Part shown: piece after piece, positions 62,501-64,000 of the stretch
Layout of the letters: each line of letters starts with the position of its first letter
Position numbering within the stretch: position 1 is the first letter of the stretch
The notes under the pieces: generated by a model
The model's database searches: none
What the model saw: only the letters and a program-made list of their open reading frames with translations
Told to the model about the DNA's origin: nothing
Source of the DNA: Enoplolaimus lenunculus
Lineage: Eukaryota; Nematoda; Enoplea; Enoplida; Thoracostomopsidae
Assembly: GCA_030248215.1 (NCBI GenBank)
Contig: JASANG010000558.1
Coordinates: 186,001-250,000, forward strand
Direction: 5' to 3'
Length of the DNA stretch: 64,000 bases
Made by a program: the position numbers and the translations under genes

Positions 62501-64000
62501 GCTTATTATGAGAAAGATTATTTGTATTAAGTTGCGAGAAATGGGTGTGAACCCACACAGGATTCTTATGGCATTATGTATCCTATGTAGAAATTATCGC
62601 ACTTCTATTGTTTGCTACATTATTCCCAGGGAAATGCGGTCAAAAGTTGGGTTAGCATAAGCGTGACTGCACACAATCATGACATTATTTATTTATTTAT
62701 TTCATTGTTGCATTTTATTGAATGTAGGTTCACTTACCGGCGAAAAGCTACGAGACATATTTGTTGGATTTCAGTGAGGCGGAGCGAAAATTGTATGATA
62801 AACTGTTTGAAGCTTCTCGGTAAGCGATGGCATGCAAGAATGTTATAAAATAATTATTTAACTTTTCGTTTGAGTTTTAAGCCCTATTCACACGTGCAAT
62901 TTTTTGCTGCGAGAACTTGCAGCTGCAACTTGCACTTGCAAGTTTTTTACAAAATCTCGTTCAAAAAACTTGCAGCTGCAAATAATTCAGTAAAAATCAA
63001 AGCTAGAAATTTAGTTCACATGTGTGAATAACTATGCAATTTCAATGAACTTATTGCACCCGCTTTCTCATTGGCTGATGAAAAAATGCAAGTTCTGTGT
63101 GCAATTTGCAGCTGCAAGTTCTCGCAGCAAAAACTTGTTCGTTTGAATAGGGCTTTAATGAGGAGACAGCATGATGTAATTGACTGTGCCCGAATATCAT
63201 CAAAACTTGATTACGGTTATGAATGTTGAATCACAAAATTGTAATTGATTTTCAATTTGCGATTGGATTCAGATTAAAAGTCGAAGAATTTGTAAAGAGT
63301 TCGTATGTGCGTGAATTTGAAAAAGATGCTGTCACAAGCGGACGCGCTACGCATGAGAATCTCGGGTACAAAAACCCGTTTATCAAAAGTGAGCAGATCT
63401 GATTTCTTGACCTACCATCTCACAAGTTGTTATTATCTCTCGATGAGCTTGTTTCAATCTGTTTGAATAAATGCCTTGAAACACTGCTCTGTCTTTCTTG
63501 CAGGTTTGACTCTTTATTTGTATAAGTGAACAAGCTGTTTTTAGTTTTTTAAGTGGTAACCAGATAGAATAATAAATTAAACGTTTGTTCAGCATTCTAA
63601 GTGATGCTTGTAGTAAAATGATTTTTCAGTAGGTGGCTCACCCTCCTGAAGGTGCGCAGCGCTTATCAGTTATCATCAATCTAAAGTTAGAACAGGTTGA
63701 CCTAATTGTGTTTCGGATCTGAAATTTTGTCTTCGAGCAAGATGGACAAATTACATAATCTGTGCTAAATTTAGAACTTTTAAGTGCGAACGTTACAAGG
63801 ATATTGTGTTATACATTTATTTGAGAATAGAAATTGACCTTACATAAAATTAAGAAGCTCATGAACGAATGAGAACCTTATTATACGTCATTATGGTGAC
63901 GTGATTTGTAGAAATTGCTAATGGCGGAGCCAGTGGTCGCAAAAGTGCATCCAACTTCATGAAAATGAACGACATTTTGGTAATGTTACTCAGATTACGC
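53570..64000 (+). CDS. TTF2: TTF2/Lodestar-like SNF2-family ATPase (3' part outside window)
   Basis: TTF2 is a DNA-dependent ATPase that strips RNA polymerase II and nascent transcripts from DNA, notably at mitosis. Exons: 53570-53711, 54113-54255, 54444-54581, 54723-55469, 56084-56183, 56736-56999, 57241-57340, 57725-57864, 58741-58869, 59073-59226, 59552-59663, 60170-60363, 61253-61323, 62086-62177, 62728-62819, 63273-63388 and 63912-64000+. All phases agree, giving 941 residues to the edge. The first half is acidic and disordered, with a Glu run at 55080-55215. Then come [28 protein letters not shown], Walker [23 protein letters not shown], the DEAH box [28 protein letters not shown] and the start of MLLRLR. 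These follow the TTF2 order. The helicase C domain and stop lie beyond 64000. No N-terminal GRF zinc finger is seen. The first exon is the least certain part. Confidence 0.92.
55080..55215 (+). repeat. GAA/GAG-rich purine tract coding poly-Glu
   Basis: A nearly pure purine run in TTF2 exon 4 encoding Glu with a few Asp. The long reverse frames here (poly-Ser, poly-Phe) are shadows. Confidence 0.85.
60605..61215. mobile_element. Family 4 element in TTF2 intron 12 (decayed)
   Basis: Shares ACTTGCACGAAATAC, CTTGCAAGACTATTCATA and GAATAGGGTATAA with 42290-42990, in the same order. It ends 38 bp before exon 13. Confidence 0.55.
62878..63158. mobile_element. Family 4 MITE, full-length copy in TTF2 intron 15
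   Basis: Ends AGCCCTATTCACACGTGCAA and GTTCGTTTGAATAGGGCT are inverted repeats, each followed inward by AACTTGCAGCTGCAA-type palindromes. TTTAA lies on both sides, a possible target duplication. Confidence 0.7.

Noticed and set aside
63636-63700. Possible TTF2 exon after a TTTTTCAG
   Set aside because: No phase allows it after exon 16 without a stop, whereas 63912-64000 fits in phase and reads into MLLRLR.

Overview
This is nuclear DNA of an invertebrate metazoan. Genes are split by spliceosomal introns with GT..AG borders and mostly TTTCAG-like acceptors. The whole window is AT-leaning and full of short non-autonomous DNA transposons (MITEs) and tRNA-derived repeats. I could not fix the species. 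Three genes packed head-to-tail about 0.25 kb apart, one starting 4 nt after a splice-acceptor-like AG, suggest a lineage with spliced-leader trans-splicing and operons, such as a tunicate or a nematode-like group.

Layout. (1) 143-3270, + strand: last coding exon of a Prickle-type planar-polarity protein (third LIM domain, long Asn-rich tail, C-terminal CIMS prenylation box). (2) 4682-6701, - strand: three-exon MAD2L2/REV7 HORMA gene. (3) 7084-12974: an inverted copy and then a second direct copy of the REV7 segment. Errors pile up toward the inner junctions, so this looks more like a fold-back read or assembly artefact than a real triplication. (4) 14077-37403, - strand: a complete long intersectin in 14 exons (2 EH, coiled coil, 5 SH3, RhoGEF DH, PH, C2); the joined exons give 1861 residues in one frame. 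(5) 37630-38929, - strand: ALG13, two exons. (6) 39186-40538, - strand: a three-exon 82-residue gene resembling ANAPC16. (7) 40.5-47.9 kb: gene-poor and repeat-rich, including tRNA-like repeats, covarying hairpins, a 71-bp tandem array and a 453-bp stretch with no G on the + strand. (8) 47957-49079, + strand: the 48-residue mitochondrial microprotein STMP1, two exons. (9) 53570-64000, + strand: 17 exons of a TTF2/Lodestar SNF2-family ATPase, cut by the window end before the C-terminal helicase domain.

The genes do not form one pathway. REV7 (translesion synthesis, shieldin, APC/C control) and an APC/C subunit candidate lie in the same neighbourhood as ALG13 (N-glycan initiation in the ER), intersectin (endocytosis and Cdc42 activation) and TTF2 (transcript release at mitosis). 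The ANAPC16-like, ALG13 and intersectin genes may be co-transcribed.

All exon models were read by eye from splice signals, reading phase and remembered family sequences. No search or alignment program was run.
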